Shown here piece by piece: positions 60,880-64,000 of a stretch of 64,000 nt of DNA. The stretch spans positions 30,526 through 94,525 of the forward strand of contig JABHCN010000006.1 of NCBI GenBank assembly GCA_018673475.1, written 5' to 3'. This stretch comes from Actinomycetota bacterium. GTDB lineage: Bacteria; Actinomycetota; Acidimicrobiia; Acidimicrobiales; MedAcidi-G1. The notes under the pieces were generated by a model. That model saw only the letters and a list, made by a program, of their open reading frames with translations. It was not told the DNA's origin and ran no database searches. Every line of letters starts with the position of its first letter. Position 1 is the stretch's first letter. Made by a program: the position numbers and the translations under genes.

Positions 60880-61655
60880 CCAGCGAGCGGCTCGCCCGGA
60901 TCTTCGGCGACGACGGCAGGACCGTGATCATCGCTCTGGACCACGGCCTGATCGACGGCCCCTGCCCCGGCTTTGAACAGCCGGCCTCCACCATCTCGTC
61001 GGTCGTAGCCGGCGGGGCCGACGCCATCTTGACCTCATACGGGATCGCACGGAACTTCGCCGAGGAGTTGGACGGGGTTGGCCTGATCCTCCGCAGTGAC
61101 GGCGCCTCTTCCAACCTGGGTTCACCCAGCACCGGTTCGACGGGTTCGTTCTTCGGCCCCGATGATGCCGTGCAGGTCGGTGCCGATGCCCTCGTTGTCA
61201 CCGCCCTCCCCGGCTCCGACAAGGAGGACATGACCCTCGAGAACCTGGCCCGCACCGCGTCGGCAGCCCACGCAATAGGCGTACCGATGCTGGGCGAGAT
61301 GGTTCCAGGCGGCTTCGACAGCCCACCCGAGATGCGTGGCACCGAGGCGGTCGCCTTTGCCGCCCGACTGGGAGCGGAACTGGGAGCCGACTTCATCAAG
61401 GCCCCCTACTGTGCCGACTACGCCAAGGTCACGTCCTCCACGTTCGTTCCGGTGGTGATCCTGGGTGGGTCCAAGACCTCCGAGGCCGACATGCTCACAG
61501 ACATCCGCTCCGCTCTGGACTCCGGAGCCGCCGGCGTGGCCATCGGACGCAACGTCTTCCAGGCACCCGACCCGACCGCCATGACGGCGGCGATCGTGAC
61601 GCTGGTCCACGACGACGTCTCGGTGGATCAGGCGCTGGCAGTCCTCAAGGGCTGA
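60876..61655 (+). CDS. class I aldolase, DhnA/LsrF family
   Basis: A 259-residue class I (Schiff-base) aldolase/thiolase of the DhnA/FbaB/LsrF family. ALDHG (20-24) gives the conserved Asp/His, GSSVGEMV-type segment reads [18 protein letters not shown], and Lys175 in DFIKAPY is the expected Schiff-base lysine. VVILGGSK (193-200) and [13 protein letters not shown] close the barrel and bind phosphate. Members cleave or form C-C bonds of phosphorylated keto compounds. LsrF itself handles phospho-AI-2. The FGGY kinase gene follows 11 bases downstream. Confidence 0.82.
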   Translation: MTSERLARIFGDDGRTVIIALDHGLIDGPCPGFEQPASTISSVVAGGADAILTSYGIARNFAEELDGVGLILRSDGASSNLGSPSTGSTGSFFGPDDAVQVGADALVVTALPGSDKEDMTLENLARTASAAHAIGVPMLGEMVPGGFDSPPEMRGTEAVAFAARLGAELGADFIKAPYCADYAKVTSSTFVPVVILGGSKTSEADMLTDIRSALDSGAAGVAIGRNVFQAPDPTAMTAAIVTLVHDDVSVDQALAVLKG

Positions 61656-61666
61656 CTGGTCAGATA

Positions 61667-62854
61667 GTGGCCACGGAGGCGGTACTGGGGCTCGATGTAG
61701 GCACTACGACCGTCAAGGCAGTCCTCGTTGACAGAGCCGGATCGGTTGTCGCATCGGGTGCCTCCGAGCAGATTGCGACCCGCTCGCCTGAGCCCGGTGC
61801 CGCCGAGCAGGGACTCGACGAGATCTGGGACGCCATTTCAACGGCCGTGGCCGAGGCCGTTTCCGGCTCCGACGTCACCGTGGCAGCGATCGCAATGGCA
61901 ACCCAGAGCGGCTCGGTGTGCCCCATCGGCAGCGACGACTCCCCCTACAGCCCGGTGGTCACCTGGATGGACACACGCTCCGCCGAGGTGGTCCGATCCT
62001 GGGGTGATGCTGAGAGGGAACAGATCAGATCCGTAAGCGGTTGGCATGCAGGTCCCGGCCAGGGCCTCGCCACGATCGCCTGGCTACAACATGACTGGCC
62101 CGACCTGTTCGGGGCCGCTACCCGCTTCGCTTCGATCGACGATGCCGTCGGCCACCGGCTCACCGGCAACTGGGTTACGAACCCGTCGAACGCATCGGGA
62201 ATGCAGTTGATGGACGTGGCAACCTCCGGGTGGAGCGACGACCTGCTCTCCATGGCGGGGGTGGACCCGGGCCAACTCTCCCCCATCGTCGTAACCGGCG
62301 AGCAGTTGGGAAGCCTGACAGCCGACGCCGGCAACCGGTTCGGCCTCAACCCGGGGCTACCTGTGTTCGTCGGTGGCCACGACCAGACCTGTGCCGCCCT
62401 CGCTCTCGGCGTGACCGAGCCGGGGGTGATCATGCTTTCGGTGGGAACGGCATGGGTGCTGACCACGGTCGCCACGACCGGAGACGTCGCAGGGCTACCG
62501 GCCGACATGAATCTGGGCCCACATGCGCTTACCGGCAGGTGGCTGGCCTCAACAAATCTGGGCGGCCTCGGGGTGGGCCTGGCCGACGACGAGGATGCCC
62601 TCCCGATCGCTGTGGAATCAGCCTGTGCTGCGATCCGGTCGGTCGCAGCCCTCGGCGATCCGACAGAAATCAAGGTCGTCGGTGGTGGCACGAGGGACGA
62701 CCGACTGGTAGCACTACTTTGTGGCGGCACCGGCCTACCTGTCGAGGCCTTCAGCGACCTGAGCTGGCCCGGGCTTGGTGCTACCCGGATCGCAGCGAAC
62801 GCAATCGGCTGGCCGAAATCGACAACTCCAGCCCGAGGAGACGAACGAAGATGA
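61667..62854 (+). CDS. FGGY-family carbohydrate kinase, short form
   Basis: A 395-residue sugar or polyol kinase of the FGGY family (the group of xylulose, glycerol and AI-2 kinases). The N-terminal GLDVGTTTVKAVL phosphate motif, MDTRSAEVV, the GGHDQTCAALALGV adenosine-site segment, SVGTAWVL and a final VVGGGTRDDRLVALLCGGTGLPVE are visible. It is about 100 residues shorter than most relatives, mainly in the middle of each lobe. The start is a GTG. It follows the LsrF-like aldolase, an arrangement seen for kinase-aldolase pairs. Substrate unknown. Confidence 0.8.
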   Translation: MATEAVLGLDVGTTTVKAVLVDRAGSVVASGASEQIATRSPEPGAAEQGLDEIWDAISTAVAEAVSGSDVTVAAIAMATQSGSVCPIGSDDSPYSPVVTWMDTRSAEVVRSWGDAEREQIRSVSGWHAGPGQGLATIAWLQHDWPDLFGAATRFASIDDAVGHRLTGNWVTNPSNASGMQLMDVATSGWSDDLLSMAGVDPGQLSPIVVTGEQLGSLTADAGNRFGLNPGLPVFVGGHDQTCAALALGVTEPGVIMLSVGTAWVLTTVATTGDVAGLPADMNLGPHALTGRWLASTNLGGLGVGLADDEDALPIAVESACAAIRSVAALGDPTEIKVVGGGTRDDRLVALLCGGTGLPVEAFSDLSWPGLGATRIAANAIGWPKSTTPARGDERR

Positions 62855-63858
62855 ACCGACCGGTTGTTGCCGTGACGATCGGCAGGTCTCACTACGAACG
62901 GATGTTCAGCGAGAGTGCATGGAATGCGCTGGACAGCTTCGCCGAGGTCGTCCACCACGACGCTCCGGAACCTGCCGACAGGGGTGAGCTCATGGGCGTG
63001 CTGACCGGCGCTGACGCCTGCATTACCAGTTGGGGGGTTGCACGCCTGGATGCCGATGTCCTGGCCGCAGCGCCTGCCCTGAGGGCCATGGCCCACATGG
63101 GCAGCAGCGTCAAGCGGTTCATCTCTGACGGATTCTGGCCTAGGGGTATCCGCCTCACCAGCGCCGGGGTGATGCTGGCGAGGGACGTCGCCGAGACCAC
63201 GCTCGGGTTGATGATCGTGGGGCGAAAGAGAATCTGGCCCCTGGCTCGACACGTCAGCGAGGGAGGGTGGCGCGACAGCCCCGACTGGGATACATGGAAG
63301 GCTGGCGAGATGACCGCTGCGACCATTGGCCTGGTCGGTGCCAGCAACGTGGGCCGCCACGTAATCGAGTTGCTGGCCCCCTTCAGCTGTGAGGTTCTGG
63401 TGTCTGATCCCTTCCTGGACCCCGACGAGGCCAAGAGGCTGGGGGTCTCGCTCGTAGACCTGGACGAACTGCTGGAACGATCCGACGTGGTGTCCCTGCA
63501 CTGCCCTGAGAACGAACACACCCGCCACATGATCGGCGCCCACAACCTGCCGTCGATGCGCGACGGCGCTGTGCTCATCAACACGGCACGGGGAGGCCTC
63601 ATCGACGAGAACGCCCTCGCCGTCGAGTTGGAGACCGGTCGACTCTTCGCCTTCCTGGACGTGACCGATCCGGAGCCTCCGATTCCCGACAGCCCCCTCC
63701 GCAGCCTCGACAACGTGGCCGTCACACCCCACATCGCCGGCTGCATCCAGAACTGCACCCGAATGGGTGAGACAGCGGTCGAGGACCTTCGGCGGTTCTT
63801 CGCAGGCGAATCGGCCATCTACGAAATCACCGAGGACATGCTGGACCGGATCGCATGA
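62851..63858 (+). CDS. D-2-hydroxyacid dehydrogenase family protein (second)
   Basis: A 335-residue NAD-dependent 2-hydroxyacid dehydrogenase. The GLVGASNVGRHVIELL Rossmann motif, INTARGGLIDENAL with Arg, DVTDPEPPIPDSPLRSLDNVAVTPHIAG (Glu and His) are all present, so it looks active. It shares only the family pattern with the dehydrogenase at 49666. The ATG overlaps the kinase stop (ATGA) and the stop overlaps the next ATG (ATGA), so it is embedded in a coupled operon. Confidence 0.87.
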   Translation: MNRPVVAVTIGRSHYERMFSESAWNALDSFAEVVHHDAPEPADRGELMGVLTGADACITSWGVARLDADVLAAAPALRAMAHMGSSVKRFISDGFWPRGIRLTSAGVMLARDVAETTLGLMIVGRKRIWPLARHVSEGGWRDSPDWDTWKAGEMTAATIGLVGASNVGRHVIELLAPFSCEVLVSDPFLDPDEAKRLGVSLVDLDELLERSDVVSLHCPENEHTRHMIGAHNLPSMRDGAVLINTARGGLIDENALAVELETGRLFAFLDVTDPEPPIPDSPLRSLDNVAVTPHIAGCIQNCTRMGETAVEDLRRFFAGESAIYEITEDMLDRIA

Positions 63859-64000
63859 CCCGCTTCATGTTGACCGTCCACGTACTTGCCGCCACCGTGT
63901 GGGCCGGGGGCCACCTCGTGCTCTCGCTGAGCGTGCTGCCGAAGGCGCTGAGGGCAGGCAACCCCCAGATCGTCCACGATTTCGAATCTGCCTACGAACG
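63855..64000 (+). CDS. CopD-like membrane protein, cut by the window edge
   Basis: Only the first 48 codons are inside the window. The product starts MTRFMLTVHVLAATVWAGG, a first membrane span with the H...WxGG pattern seen in CopD-superfamily membrane proteins. The start overlaps the upstream stop (ATGA). The full gene, and whether the His positions bind copper or heme, cannot be judged. Confidence 0.55.
   Translation, partial: MTRFMLTVHVLAATVWAGGHLVLSLSVLPKALRAGNPQIVHDFESAYE

Noticed and set aside
60876..62854. Aldolase and FGGY kinase read as an AI-2 (Lsr) quorum-sensing uptake system
   Set aside because: No LsrABC/D transporter or LsrR-type regulator is adjacent and both families are broad, so only a weak similarity is claimed.
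61945..63732. Minus-strand open frame of 595 codons over the kinase and dehydrogenase genes
   Set aside because: Spans two conserved genes of the opposite strand without recognisable protein features.

Overview
The window is a GC-rich, very densely coded chromosomal segment. Almost every gene is separated from the next by fewer than 100 bases, and no gene-free stretch exceeds 300 bases. The longest is the roughly 245-base leader ahead of leuB. Gene content points to a free-living aerobic actinobacterium, most likely Acidimicrobiia or a close relative. The supporting signs are a MapB-like (type Ic) methionine aminopeptidase, an F420-type LLM oxidoreductase, an actinobacterial-style ferrochelatase with clustered C-terminal cysteines, a DUF3048 envelope protein, frequent GTG starts, and many promoters with a TAnnnT -10 box only 6-8 bases ahead of the start codon, i.e. 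leaderless mRNAs. The lineage is an inference from these features. I see no phage, IS element, CRISPR array or rRNA.

Layout. 1-3 kb: two tandem paralogous lipoproteins, the start of a third gene, and a GpgS-like glycosyltransferase. 3-7 kb: tRNA-Ala, a small membrane protein, a molybdenum cofactor block (moeA, moaA, moaC) and plsY. 7-12 kb: FmdB-type zinc ribbon, SAF-like protein, uppP, tldE/tldD and a FlK-like thioesterase. 12-17 kb: dxs, nfuA, enoyl-CoA hydratase and ferrochelatase. 17-28 kb: a type II topoisomerase pair (parC-parE), a RecB-like Fe-S nuclease, an orphan ParA with a tail-anchored partner, fpg, a DUF3048 protein and map. 28-34 kb: transporters, a StcD/DgcA-like N-demethylase and a secreted lipase. 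34-38.6 kb: a branched-chain amino acid operon (leuB-ilvE-cimA, then a MIP channel) preceded by an attenuator with a short Leu/Val/Ile leader peptide. 38.6-54 kb: greA, hydrolases, an Hsp70-like membrane protein, a LysR regulator with an acyl-CoA carboxylase beta subunit, citrate synthase, acyl-CoA dehydrogenase, an M20/TesB/dehydrogenase/nucleoside hydrolase operon, and typA.

54-64 kb is the most distinctive accessory region. A split glutamate synthase (mgsA, mgsB, mgsC type) is transcribed divergently from a gamma-glutamylmethylamide synthetase-like gene. That gene heads a tightly coupled operon: XRE-cupin regulator, FolM-like reductase with an altered active site, LLM oxidoreductase, DhnA/LsrF-like aldolase, FGGY kinase, D-2-hydroxyacid dehydrogenase and a CopD-like membrane protein cut by the window edge. 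The two divergent promoters share one spacer that contains a palindrome, a natural operator for the XRE-cupin protein. Together with the N-demethylase at 29.8 kb, this suggests use of methylated amines through gamma-glutamyl intermediates, linked to catabolism of an unidentified phosphorylated carbon compound.
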